Of a stretch of DNA of 64,000 nt, positions 1 to 7,607 are shown in pieces (within the stretch, counting starts at the first letter, position 1; every line of letters starts with the position of its first letter). The stretch comes from Planctomycetia bacterium (lineage in GTDB: Bacteria; Planctomycetota; Phycisphaerae; UBA1845; UTPLA1). Location: assembly GCA_015075745.1 (NCBI GenBank), contig JABTTW010000001.1:1302001-1366000 (forward strand). The letters run 5' to 3'. The position numbers were made by a program, and so were the translations under genes. The notes beneath the pieces were generated by a model. That model did not search any database. It saw only the letters and a program-made list of their open reading frames with translations, and was not told the DNA's origin.

Positions 1-1260
1 GTCGCTGACCGCCGCGACGCTCTTATTCTTGTAATAGAGATAGTAATCCGCCCCTAATTCGAGCTCTTTGGCCGCTTCAACGTCGGGCAGCGGGCGGAAG
101 GCGCCGCCCAGTCTCCAGATGTGGATGTTCGAGAGTCGCGGGGCAAAAGAAAGGCCCGTATCGCGGAAGCCGAATCCGGAAAAGCTTCGATCGACGTAGT
201 CGTTTCGGTTGCCGCCCTCGGCATTGGTCGGGCTGCCGAGGCGATTGGAGTCACCGCTGGCAAACATGTACTCCGCCGACAGCACCGGCTTGGTCTTGTG
301 TCTGAAGTAGTAGTCCAGCTTCTGATCGAAGGCCCAGGCCTTGATCTCGTCGGTGTAAAGGAAACGTCGGTCACCAAAGCTTGAGCCGCGTTCTATGACC
401 CACTCCGTGCCGTAGCGCAGATTGTCAATCAACTCACCGGTCGATCCCCAGCCGATATAGGCCGAGTTGTAGTCGTAATTCTGAAGAAATCTCGGCGGGT
501 CTTCGCTGGTGCTGTCGTTCTGCCATGCGACGTATGCGAACGGCTCGTGCTTGTCCCAGCCCTTGTAGCGCTCCTCGATGATCCAGAAGTCTCGATCGCT
601 GTGATCGGCGACGGGCCTGCTGCGATCGATATTCGGCGTGCTGGAGGGCGTGCGGCCGTAGATGAAAGTGGTCTCAAAGTGCGCCACTTCGCCCTTCACC
701 TGGACATGGTCCAGCGGCAGACTGATAGCGTAGCCCGTTCCGGCATTGACCAGATCGCGCCCGACTTTCACCTTGAACTCGTAAGGCGCCTGGTTCAGTT
801 CATAGAGGCGCAGGGCCTTGGCGAAGTCGAACTCGTACCATCCGCGCTCGAGATTGAACCCGTCGAGGTCATCTTCGTTTCGCGTGAAGCTGTCCCCGGC
901 GTTCCAATCCAGATAGGTGCCGCGCCCGCGAACGTAGCCGGTATGAATGCCGCGATCGGCGCTCAGCGACGCCCACAGGCGAAGCTCGTATTGTCGGAGC
1001 GTTCGGCTGCTGTTGAATCCGTCATCGAACAGGAAAAAGTAATTGTTGAACCAACCGCCGTAATCGACCCGAAGCCGCTGCGAAACGGGCAGTTCGCGCT
1101 GCACCTTCGCATCGTTTTCGCGCGTCAGTGCCCGCTGTCTTTCCAGGAATGCATTGGAGGGGCCGGAATCCAGGGCCATCTGGCCCAGCGAGGTCGTGCC
1201 GAAACCGTGCAACACAATCGTCGCACAGGCGAGAGTTAAGGCTGTTCGACGACGGTGCAA
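1..1260 (-). CDS. Outer-membrane beta-barrel protein, alginate-export-like porin (3' end cut off)
   Basis: The minus strand stays open from base 1260 to the window edge (420 codons, no stop), so the C-terminus is missing. The chosen start is TTG at 1260: an in-frame stop lies a few codons upstream, purine-rich GGAGGCAGG precedes it, and the first ~27 residues form a signal peptide (HRRR, then a hydrophobic stretch ending SLGQ). The mature part is rich in alternating aromatic and charged strands, such as LSAEYMFASGDSN and ADYYLYYKNKSVAAVSD at the edge. This pattern matches alginate-export-domain porins (Alginate_exp). Such proteins are outer-membrane channels, but the substrate here is unknown. 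It is divergent from the nuclease gene at 1841. Another barrel family cannot be excluded. Confidence 0.72.
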   Translation of the reverse strand, partial: MHRRRTALTLACATIVLHGFGTTSLGQMALDSGPSNAFLERQRALTRENDAKVQRELPVSQRLRVDYGGWFNNYFFLFDDGFNSSRTLRQYELRLWASLSADRGIHTGYVRGRGTYLDWNAGDSFTRNEDDLDGFNLERGWYEFDFAKALRLYELNQAPYEFKVKVGRDLVNAGTGYAISLPLDHVQVKGEVAHFETTFIYGRTPSSTPNIDRSRPVADHSDRDFWIIEERYKGWDKHEPFAYVAWQNDSTSEDPPRFLQNYDYNSAYIGWGSTGELIDNLRYGTEWVIERGSSFGDRRFLYTDEIKAWAFDQKLDYYFRHKTKPVLSAEYMFASGDSNRLGSPTNAEGGNRNDYVDRSFSGFGFRDTGLSFAPRLSNIHIWRLGGAFRPLPDVEAAKELELGADYYLYYKNKSVAAVSD

Positions 1261-1840
1261 AACCCTGCCTGCCTCCGTGACTCAGTGCCTCGGGTAAACC
1301 GTTTGCCGGGCCCACACATCCCGTTCGCGCCGGCAAGCCCGGCACAGACTCAACTCGGCATCGTTGTCACTCTGCGTCGATTCCGCAAGACCACCAGATA
1401 GCGAACTACCTGATGCGTCGATATCGTCACCCGTTGACCTTGTGCTACAAAGCACTTGCGCTCGACCGCCTCGGTGGTGGCACCGCGGAAGCGATAGGGT
1501 GCCCCAATCAAAGCATTGTTCCCGACGCCCCGACCATGACCCTCAGCGTTTAGAAGTCCTCGGCGGTATGCGTTCTCAGTGCTGATATTCCGGTCTTCGG
1601 GGACAGATGCCATGTGCTGATCGGAGGCCGCGGCAACCGTGCCGCCGTCATCCTCACCGGGAGACGAACAGCGGCGGGCCACTTTCGGGCGCAGCGACTC
1701 CGACACTCGACGGATCGGGTGTGCGGCGAACCTTTCTGCTACAATTGCCGCTCTTGCGCCTCGGTCAGCCGGCGGTACGGTTGGCGGCCGGAGCCGGACT
1801 GTGTTCCCGAGTTCGAGAATTCGTAAGCGGAGACGACCCG
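1261..1840. other. Intergenic region between divergent genes
   Basis: About 580 bases separate the divergent barrel gene and the nuclease gene. Open frames exist on both strands, but they lack ribosome-binding sites and protein-like composition. No RNA gene or strong hairpin was recognised. It presumably holds both promoters. Confidence 0.5.
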
Positions 1841-3085
1841 ATGATGCGTGCATGGCGGTTTGCGTTCCTTTCGGTGCTTTTGACTCCCACGATCCTGTGG
1901 GCTGGTGATGAAATCCTCCCGTCCGACGCCGGTCTTCCGGTTGTCGATTGGAAGGAAGCCCCGAAATATATGGACAAGGAGGTCATTGTTCAGGGGCGTA
2001 TCGTTCAGGGTCGCAACATCGGTCGGATCACGTTCTTGAATTTCGACAGCGCCCGCACCTTCACGGCTGTCGTGCATAAGGAGAATTACAAGAACTTCAC
2101 CAAGCCTGCCGAACAGGTGTACCCCGGAAAATTGGTGCGTATCCGCGGCATCATCAGCGCCTACCAGGGCAAGCCGCAGATCGACGTCTCCAGGCCCGAG
2201 CAGGTGACGATCCTCGAAAAGGAACTGCCGCTTCGGGAGGCCCCGACGCACAAGGCCGGCGAGTTCAACGGGACGGTCACCGTAGCGACGTTCAATGTGC
2301 TCAATCTTTTCGATGAATACGACGACCCCTATCACGCCGACGAAGGAACGCCGGCCAAGCCGAAGGCGGAACTGGAGCGTCTCGCGGCAACGATCCGCAA
2401 GGTGAATGCCGACGTGATCGCCCTCGAAGAGATTGAAAACAGGGGCTATTTGGAGCGTTTTAATGCCGCCATGCTCGCCGATCTCGGCTATCAGCACGTG
2501 GTCTGTTTTGACAGCAACGATCGGCGGGGAATCGACTGCGCCATCTTGTCACGGCTGCCCGTCGGGCCGGTGACGTCGTATCGCCACCTGCAATTCAGCG
2601 ACGGCTCCGGCGGACAAATGTCCTTCAGCCGCGACCTGCTTCGGGCCCGCATTGAGCCGCCGGACTGCAAGGCATTCGATCTTTTCGTGATTCACTACAA
2701 GAGCAAGCGGGGCGGCGCGGCGCAGACGGAAAAGGCCCGGGTCGCGGAATGCACGAAGACACGGGAGATTTTCGACGAGATTCTCAAGGATGATCCGAAG
2801 GCGATGTTCCTGATCTGCGGCGATTTCAACGACACCTTCGACAGCAAGCCGCTGAAGGTGCTGCGTGGTGCCGGCGCTACGGCACTGGTTGATTTCACGA
2901 AGGAACTGCCCGAAAAAGCCAGCAGCTATAACCGCATGCGGAACGACAGCGTGATTGATTTCATCCTCGCCTCGCCGGCCATGGCAAAGACTCACGTCGT
3001 CGGTTCCTACAAGATCATTCCCGGAACCGTCGAGACCGCCGGCTCGGATCACAACCCGGTCGTGACGCAGTTCAAGCTCCGGTGA
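1841..3085 (+). CDS. Secreted endonuclease/exonuclease/phosphatase family protein with N-terminal OB-like domain
   Basis: The protein has 414 residues. An ATG at 1841 (or 1844) follows GCGGAGA and opens a signal peptide (hydrophobic residues ~6-20, then WAGD). Residues ~38-125 look like an OB-fold nucleic-acid-binding domain (VIVQGRIVQGRN, LVRIRGIISAYQGKPQI). Residues ~147-412 carry the EEP metal-phosphoesterase motifs: FNVLNLF from 151, IALEEIENRG, CGDFND and the terminal GSDHNPV. These residues bind Mg and activate water for phosphodiester cleavage in the family. The arrangement suggests an exported DNase or phosphodiesterase for scavenging nucleic acid or phosphate, but the substrate is not proven. 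An in-frame extension upstream to 1607 lacks a plausible start. Confidence 0.85.
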   Translation: MMRAWRFAFLSVLLTPTILWAGDEILPSDAGLPVVDWKEAPKYMDKEVIVQGRIVQGRNIGRITFLNFDSARTFTAVVHKENYKNFTKPAEQVYPGKLVRIRGIISAYQGKPQIDVSRPEQVTILEKELPLREAPTHKAGEFNGTVTVATFNVLNLFDEYDDPYHADEGTPAKPKAELERLAATIRKVNADVIALEEIENRGYLERFNAAMLADLGYQHVVCFDSNDRRGIDCAILSRLPVGPVTSYRHLQFSDGSGGQMSFSRDLLRARIEPPDCKAFDLFVIHYKSKRGGAAQTEKARVAECTKTREIFDEILKDDPKAMFLICGDFNDTFDSKPLKVLRGAGATALVDFTKELPEKASSYNRMRNDSVIDFILASPAMAKTHVVGSYKIIPGTVETAGSDHNPVVTQFKLR

Positions 3086-3380
3086 CAATTTTTTGGGGGT
3101 CATCGACCGATTTTGCGATTTTTTTCACGAGGAATTCTTCCTTTTCAAATTGGCCGCGCGGGGCCAGAACGGAGGCGTTTTGCGCCCGTTCCCCAGGTTG
3201 GATGCTGCGATCGCAAAAAGCCTCTCATCTGCAACTTCATACTCTTCATAAGATTAGACTTCGGCAAGACTTGACCAATGGGCGGAAGATACTGCCGACC
3301 GGGCCGGTTCGGGGTGCCTCACTTTCGCTCGGCGGGTCCGGTAACAGGGTAGATTCCCGCTTCACGATGCTGAAAACCTA
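3086..3380. other. Intergenic region before the small-peptide locus
   Basis: About 300 bases with T-rich patches just after the nuclease stop. No open frame with a ribosome-binding site and no clear hairpin terminator was seen. Confidence 0.4.
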
Positions 3381-3410
3381 TTGACAGGGAAAAGCACGTC
3401 TAGCTAAACT
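3381..3410 (+). promoter_or_regulatory. Candidate sigma70-type promoter of the small-peptide locus
   Basis: A perfect -35 hexamer TTGACA lies at 3381-3386, with TAAACT (4 of 6 matches to the -10 consensus) at 3405-3410 after an 18-base spacer. It would start a transcript near 3417 with a leader of about 165 bases before the first peptide start. Inferred from sequence only. Confidence 0.4.
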
Positions 3411-3443
3411 CCGCCCTCTGCATCGGGCGATATTGCCTGATAA

Positions 3444-3475
3444 GCCTCGTCCTTTAGGCGCGGCAAGGCCGAGGC
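3444..3475 (+). promoter_or_regulatory. Leader hairpin upstream of the first small peptide gene
   Basis: GCCTCG (3444-3449) and CCTT pair with AAGG and CGAGGC (3470-3475), giving a ten-pair stem with one mismatch. It sits between the candidate promoter and the first peptide start. It does not match a riboswitch known to me. It could be a regulatory leader or part of the same structured RNA. Confidence 0.35.
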
Positions 3476-3581
3476 CCTTGCAGGTTGGTCGGGATTCGTT
3501 CCCACCGGTCAACTCTGAGATGGGCCTCAAATGTGGAAGTCACCGAATCAACGGGAACACAGTAAGAAGTGAGGAATTGCT

Positions 3582-3692
3582 ATGACGTTGGATCTTCTCA
3601 TTGGTGCGTTGATCGGTCTCATCGACCTCAACCCGCTCCTCGACCTGATCTTCACGCCGCTCTCCTGGGCGCTGCTCTTCTTCCGCGGCTAA
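3582..3692 (+). CDS. 36-residue hydrophobic peptide, copy 1 of a tandem pair
   Basis: ATG at 3582 follows GAGGAA with good spacing and TAA ends the frame at 3692. The peptide begins MTLD, contains LLIGALIGLIDLNPLLDL and ends in a W-containing hydrophobic tail with FFRG. It has three aspartates and one arginine, so it could form one or two membrane-associated or amphipathic helices. Copy 2 lies 94 bases downstream and matches at 34 of 36 residues. Of nine differing codons, seven are silent, which is strong evidence for translation and purifying selection. I recognise no family. Size, hydrophobicity and tandem arrangement recall type I toxins such as Ldr, but a membrane regulator or signalling peptide is equally possible. 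Confidence 0.75.
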   Translation: MTLDLLIGALIGLIDLNPLLDLIFTPLSWALLFFRG

Positions 3693-3762
3693 GCCGGGAA
3701 CGAGCTGATCTGGTCTGAATGAATTAGAAAGGGGGCCCGTGTGCGGCTCCTTAACTGGAACG

Positions 3763-3780
3763 TCCTTTTTTTAAGGAAGG
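3763..3780 (+). promoter_or_regulatory. Possible hairpin over the ribosome-binding site of small peptide copy 2
   Basis: TCCTT (3763-3767) can pair with AAGGA (3773-3777), which is part of the strong Shine-Dalgarno sequence AAGGAAGGA before the second ATG. The short stem could lower translation until it opens. It is thermodynamically weak, so this is only a suggestion. Confidence 0.25.
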
Positions 3781-3786
3781 ATAGAC

Positions 3787-3897
3787 ATGACGATTGATCT
3801 TTTGATTGGTGCGTTGATTGGTCTCATCGACCTCAATCCCCTGCTCGACCTGATCTTGACCCCGCTCTCCTGGGCGCTGTTGTTCTTCCGCGGCTAA
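3787..3897 (+). CDS. 36-residue hydrophobic peptide, copy 2 of a tandem pair
   Basis: ATG at 3787 follows AAGGAAGGATAGAC and TAA ends at 3897. The product differs from copy 1 only at residue 3 (Ile for Leu) and residue 24 (Leu for Phe). The DNA differs at 12 of 111 positions, mostly third bases, and the flanking DNA is unrelated, so the duplication is old and the peptide sequence has been held constant. It is probably co-transcribed with copy 1, since only 94 bases and no terminator separate them. A hairpin with a GGAA loop begins 19 bases after its stop. The function is unknown; the same alternatives apply as for copy 1. Confidence 0.75.
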   Translation: MTIDLLIGALIGLIDLNPLLDLILTPLSWALLFFRG

Positions 3898-3915
3898 ATC
3901 AACCGCGTTTGAACG

Positions 3916-4131
3916 GAACCTAAGGAATTAGGTTCTCAAGATCGTTGCGACGGGTTTGGGTGTACCTGCATCTTGCAGGGCGCCTGCTTCGAGGTGGCCC
4001 ATCGCGATTAGGACGGGACGTGCCCGCTACACCACGATACGGGCTCTTGATGGGCATGGCTCGTGTCACCTCGAATCGCCCCGGTCGTCTCTGACGGTCA
4101 GGGCATGACAATCTGCTTCTGCTAGCAGTTG
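3916..4131 (+). ncRNA. Strongly folded RNA region downstream of the small peptides
   Basis: Several exact stems occur in series. GAACCTAA/TTAGGTTC (3916-3923/3928-3935) closes a GGAA GNRA-type loop. CCTGCA/TGCAGG lies at 3965-3970/3974-3979. TTCGAGGTG/CACCTCGAA (3988-3996/4067-4075) is stacked on GCCCATC/GATGGGC (3997-4003/4049-4055), with an inner GCCCG/CGGGC stem (4022-4026/4040-4044). A canonical terminator follows directly. The region has no credible open frame. It may be a structured 3' UTR or a separate small RNA. It lacks the diagnostic sequences of tmRNA, RNase P RNA and SRP RNA. Confidence 0.5.
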
Positions 4132-4175
4132 CAGGACCTGCACGTGAAATCGCGTTCAGGTCCTGTTCTTTTTTT
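4132..4175 (+). terminator. Rho-independent terminator of the small-peptide/RNA transcript
   Basis: CAGGACCTG (4132-4140) pairs perfectly with CAGGTCCTG (4157-4165) across a 16-base loop. It is followed by TTCTTTTTTTT. It separates the peptide/RNA unit from accD. Confidence 0.85.
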
Positions 4176-4383
4176 ACCGCCCTGCGTTTGCTACCCCCCC
4201 CTTTCGATTCCCCCTCTTTCTCGCCTCCCCCGGCTCATGTTCTTCTACTCCTGCCGTCCTGCTCGCCTTCCGGGGGTGTTTCGTGCGGCGCCCTTTTTGA
4301 ACTGGCGGCGGCGGCGGTATAATCGCATGCGACATCGCGGCGGCCCTTGCACGCTGCGAACCACTCTTAGGATTGATCGCGCT

Positions 4384-5187
4384 ATGGCTAAGAAAGTCGA
4401 AGTACCCGAAGGTCTTTGGATGCGCTGCGACGGCTGCGCGAAGATGATCTTCAAGAAAGTGCTTGAAGAGAAGCTTCGGGTTTGTCCGGAGTGCAGCTAC
4501 CACTATCGGGTGGACGCCCGGACACGGGTTCAGCAGCTTGTCGATCCGGAGACGTTTGAAGAGACGAATCCCTCGCTTGTATCCACGAACCCGCTGGGCT
4601 GGTCGGACAGCACGGCCTATCCGACGCGCCTGGCCAATGCCCGGGAGAAGACCGGCCTGTCCGAGGCGGTGCTGACGGGTCGGGCCTATATCAAGGGCCG
4701 GGCCGTCGTGCTGGCGGTGATGGACCCGTTCTTTGTTATGGGCTCGATGGGTTCGGTGGTGGGCGAGAAGATCACGGCGGCGATCGAGCTGGGGACGGAC
4801 GAGTCGCTCCCGGTGATTATCGTGACCTGTTCGGGCGGGGCGCGGATGCAGGAGGGGCTGGTGAGCCTCATGCAGATGGCCAAGACCTCCGCGGCCATTG
4901 CCCGGCACGATGACGCCGGCGGGCTCTATATCACTGTGATGACCGACCCGACGACGGCGGGCGTCGCGGCCAGCTTTGCCTTTCTGGGGGACGTCCTGAT
5001 CGCGGAACCGAAGGCCATGATCGGCTTTGCCGGGCCGCGGGTTATCTGGAACACGGTCAAGGCCGAGCTTCCGGAAGGATTTCAGACGGCCGAGTTCATG
5101 CTTGAGCACGGCTACGTCGATCGGATCGTCGATCGGGTCAATCTGCGGACGGAGATTGCCCGAATCATCGACTACTGCGGCAAATAA
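4384..5187 (+). CDS. accD: Acetyl-CoA carboxylase carboxyltransferase subunit beta
   Basis: The protein has 267 residues. It is the beta subunit of the acetyl-CoA carboxylase carboxyltransferase, which with AccA moves the carboxyl group from biotin-carrier protein to acetyl-CoA to make malonyl-CoA for fatty acid synthesis in the cytoplasm. An N-terminal C4 zinc ribbon (Cys15, Cys18, Cys34, Cys37) is complete. The crotonase-type core shows the glycine-rich CSGGARMQEG and PTTAGVAASFAFLGD segments that form the oxyanion hole. The start MAKKVEV at 4384 fits the family; an in-frame extension upstream runs through the terminator and was rejected. accA is not adjacent. The length is typical to slightly short. 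Confidence 0.95.
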   Translation: MAKKVEVPEGLWMRCDGCAKMIFKKVLEEKLRVCPECSYHYRVDARTRVQQLVDPETFEETNPSLVSTNPLGWSDSTAYPTRLANAREKTGLSEAVLTGRAYIKGRAVVLAVMDPFFVMGSMGSVVGEKITAAIELGTDESLPVIIVTCSGGARMQEGLVSLMQMAKTSAAIARHDDAGGLYITVMTDPTTAGVAASFAFLGDVLIAEPKAMIGFAGPRVIWNTVKAELPEGFQTAEFMLEHGYVDRIVDRVNLRTEIARIIDYCGK

Positions 5188-5355
5188 CGGACAATATCCC
5201 GCGATTTTACTTCGGACCTGGTGAATCCCGACAAACTCCACCGAGGCACGATGAGTCGCTATAATTGATTGCGACGGGATGGGTCCCGGCAAACCGGCGA
5301 GCCCCCGAGCCTGATTCATCCCGACACGCGAGCGCACACCCGAAGGAGACCTCCC

Positions 5356-6219
5356 ATGAGACTCGCAACGACAAGACGGTATCCAATCTCCGCGTGGGCT
5401 TCGCTCTTCGCTGTCGCGGCGGCCTTGATCATCGCCAACGCATGTTCCGCGCAGATGACGGGCGGCGGTGGAGGCGGCGGGGGCCGGGGCGGCGGACCGC
5501 GCGACCCAGGCGGCGACACGTCTGACGATCGAGCAACCGGTTCGGCATCGGGCTGGATCATGAAATACACCGGACCCAAGAAGGGGGACCCCGAGGATGT
5601 GCTTGCCTATTTTACGGTGAAGCCGGCGACGGGGCGACCGGTGAAGCTGCTGGTGCTTCGCGACGACCCGGTGATGATTGAGCTGGGTGACCGAAAGGAC
5701 TTTGAACCTGAGGAGTACGCAGACGTCCTGATCAAGGGGCTTTACTGCAAGTGCACCTGGAAGGTGACGGATCGGAAGAAGAACCCCGACGACAAGAAGA
5801 CGAAGAAAATAAACGTGCTCTCGCGGGTGACCTTTGACAGCCTGGAAGTGACGGGGAAACTGGAGGAGATTGGCGACGATCTCGTGGTGATCAAGGGCAA
5901 GCCGATCAACGATCACCCCTGGCCCGACGCGCCGCCGAAGAAGGACAGCCCTCGAGGCGACAAGGGCAATGTCAAACCCAAGGTGAGCAACAAGAAGCTG
6001 AAGCTCCGGGTCTTTGACGATGTGACGAAGTACAAGGACTCGGCCAATCAGGCGATTGAACCGGCCGACTTCGAGCTGAAGCAGGACGTCACCGCAATGG
6101 TGGTCTACGGCCGGAGGGGCGGGATCGTCATCGATCTGAAATCGCCGATCAAGAAGGAAGGCCACGACGACGGCGGCGACGATCGGGACGGCCGCGGCGG
6201 CGGCAAGCCGGGCATGTAG
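5356..6219 (+). CDS. Secreted protein of unknown function with glycine-rich N-terminus
   Basis: The protein has 287 residues. ATG at 5356 follows AAGGAG. A signal peptide (RLATTRR, then a hydrophobic run to about residue 33 ending CSAQ) is followed by a Gly/Arg-rich low-complexity stretch (~35-55). The remainder is charged, rich in Lys and Asp, with beta-type segments. Two similar segments, each containing a K/D-rich loop then a hydrophobic strand (NVLSRVTFDSLEVTGKLEEI and AMVVYGRRGGIVIDL), suggest a small beta domain. The C-terminus is again Gly/Asp-rich. No catalytic motif is visible and I do not recognise a family. It is 168 bases after accD and may be transcribed separately. Confidence 0.72.
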   Translation: MRLATTRRYPISAWASLFAVAAALIIANACSAQMTGGGGGGGGRGGGPRDPGGDTSDDRATGSASGWIMKYTGPKKGDPEDVLAYFTVKPATGRPVKLLVLRDDPVMIELGDRKDFEPEEYADVLIKGLYCKCTWKVTDRKKNPDDKKTKKINVLSRVTFDSLEVTGKLEEIGDDLVVIKGKPINDHPWPDAPPKKDSPRGDKGNVKPKVSNKKLKLRVFDDVTKYKDSANQAIEPADFELKQDVTAMVVYGRRGGIVIDLKSPIKKEGHDDGGDDRDGRGGGKPGM

Positions 6220-6370
6220 CTTCAAGTTCTTTTCTTCAACTTCCATTAAATTCACTCTGCCGGAAGGTCCGCGCGCAAAAATTGCTTCGCGCGGAGGGCG
6301 GATTGAAGGGGGAAACGTCGAAACGTCGAAACGGTGCGCGGCGGCGGGGTTGCGTGGGGGCATTCGAGAG

Positions 6371-6745
6371 GGTCCAGGTGAATGCAGAGGCGGCGGTGCT
6401 GATTGGGTCGGCGCTTGGCGTTGAATGCAATTGGGGTCCGGATTTTCTGGTACCGCTTGCTGACGCGCGCGGCTCGGATCGGGGGGCGGCGGCGTTCGCG
6501 TAAGTCTTGTGAAATCGAAGGTGACATAAGGCGCGGAAAGGAGCCGAGGGGTCGAGGGCGAATGCAAAGGGGATGACACAGGGCGATGCGAGGGCCGATG
6601 GTGGGCCATCGCCAAACGGCAAGCCGCTTCGTTGATCGCGCGTAACTGCTTCAAAATGGAAGGTGACATATAGTGACACACGCGATTTTTTTCGCTGGCA
6701 AGTGTTGTGGCGGGCTTGTGTTGTGGCGGGCTTGTGTTGGGATGG
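6371..6745 (+). repeat. Composite dispersed intergenic repeat, copy A
   Basis: Two modules also occur at 35446-35660, in the same order. Module 1 (6437-6484) is a 48-base block identical to 35513-35560; it begins TCCGGATTTTCTGG and ends GCTCGGATCGGGG. Module 2 (around 6658-6745) contains GAAGGTGACAT, CGATTTTTTTCG and TTGTGGCGGGC; a partial extra copy of its start is at about 6513-6530, and TTGTGGCGGGC is duplicated within it. A third module 2 lies inverted at 43369-43447. No coding capacity is convincing. It could be a non-autonomous mobile element or a structured RNA element. Confidence 0.75.
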
Positions 6746-6906
6746 AGCGCGGTTTGGGTGATTTTTGGCGAAAAGGACCTGAGACCTGGGGCCTGAGGCT
6801 TGAGGCGCGGCGGTGATGGAAATTTGCCGGGCCGGGTGGGCGCGGGATGGGGTCCGAGGGTGGCAGGCGCAAGAGTGGGATTGATGGCAGACATCTCATA
6901 GTTGAT

Positions 6907-7056
6907 ATTTGCTCCGTGTGCGCGCGGGACTGACTTCTCATTCCCTTCCGATCAACGTAACAAATCCATTTGCTCCGTGTGCGCGCGGGGCTGACTTCTC
7001 ATTCCCTGCCGATCAACGGAACAAATCTATTTGCTCCGTGTGCGCGCGGGGCTGAC
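6907..7056 (+). repeat. 61-base tandem repeat, two full units and one partial
   Basis: Units start at 6907, 6968 and 7029, each opening ATTTGCTCCGTGTGCGCGCG. The first two are nearly identical over 61 bases; the third stops after about 28 bases. There are no unique spacers, so it is not a CRISPR array. A related TTGCTCCCCGTGCGCGC sequence lies near 35870, downstream of repeat copy B. Confidence 0.85.
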
Positions 7057-7127
7057 GGGTTTGGCGCAAGCCGGGCTGAGGCCGGCGGGGGAGAGGGAAA
7101 AAGAACGGGTGGGTGTGGGCTCTTCAT

Positions 7128-7170
7128 CGCCAGTTGAAACTGGCGGCAAACGCTGTTCGGCTGAAGCCGA
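7128..7170. repeat. Pair of REP-like palindromes
   Basis: CGCCAGTT-GA-AACTGGCG (7128-7145) and TCGGCT-GA-AGCCGA (7157-7170) are perfect palindromes around a GA centre. They resemble the palindromes at 40913-41124 and probably belong to the same REP-like family. Confidence 0.6.
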
Positions 7171-7468
7171 CCTTTTGGAAGGTGACACGGAGGGAACAGG
7201 GGCTTGGGTTGCGAGGAGCTTTGCAATCCCGCACCTGGCTCATGCGATTCATCACGCGATCGGGCCTCTTTGTTTCTCGCGGCTTGCTGACGGCTGAAAG
7301 GGATTCACCCTCCGGCCGTTTGATCGTAGGATACCCACCGATTGGCCGAATGTCGTCTCGCGCTTATCTGTCCAAACGGCGATCAACGGACGATTCGGTG
7401 CAAATCCGCGTTGCATAGGGATTTGCGAGGGCGACGTATTGCCCGGGGTGGTCGGGATCGCGCGTCCT

Positions 7469-7560
7469 CGCCACCCACTAGGGGTGGCGCTACAGAGGAG
7501 CCGCACGAGGATACGTGGCCCCGCGTGTCGGTGCGGGCGTGGTGGTGGGCAGAGCCCACC
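7469..7560. repeat. Two further palindromes upstream of the tricorn-like gene
   Basis: CGCCACCC-ACTAG-GGGTGGCG (7469-7489) and GGTGGGC-AGA-GCCCACC (7544-7560) are perfect inverted repeats. The second lies 48 bases before the GTG start at 7608 and could fold in that gene's leader. Confidence 0.55.
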
Positions 7561-7607
7561 CTACTTGTGAGGCGAAGAGAAGCAAACTCATACTTGGAGG
7601 TAGATAC

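Larger units (their letters stand above)
6220..7607. other. Repeat-rich intergenic region
   Basis: Nearly 1.4 kb without a supported gene. It contains the composite dispersed repeat (about 6371-6745), a 61-base tandem repeat (6907-7056) and several perfect palindromes between 7128 and 7560. Open frames here have repeat-derived, arginine/proline-rich composition. Confidence 0.6.

Noticed and set aside
1350..1853. Minus-strand frame in the gap before the nuclease gene
   Set aside because: No ribosome-binding site or domain; it overlaps the start region of the nuclease gene and looks random.
3411..3581. Possible tRNA or tmRNA (GGGATTCGTTCCC looks like a T-arm)
   Set aside because: The loop is five bases rather than seven, and no acceptor stem, anticodon arm or tag frame can be formed.
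4174..6894. A very long minus-strand open frame (over 900 codons) opposite accD and the following gene
   Set aside because: Its composition is Arg/Pro/His-rich and runs antisense to accD, whose motifs are unambiguous; GC-rich DNA creates such shadows.
6907..7056. Possible CRISPR array
   Set aside because: Only 2.5 contiguous 61-base units, with no unique spacers and no cas genes in the window.
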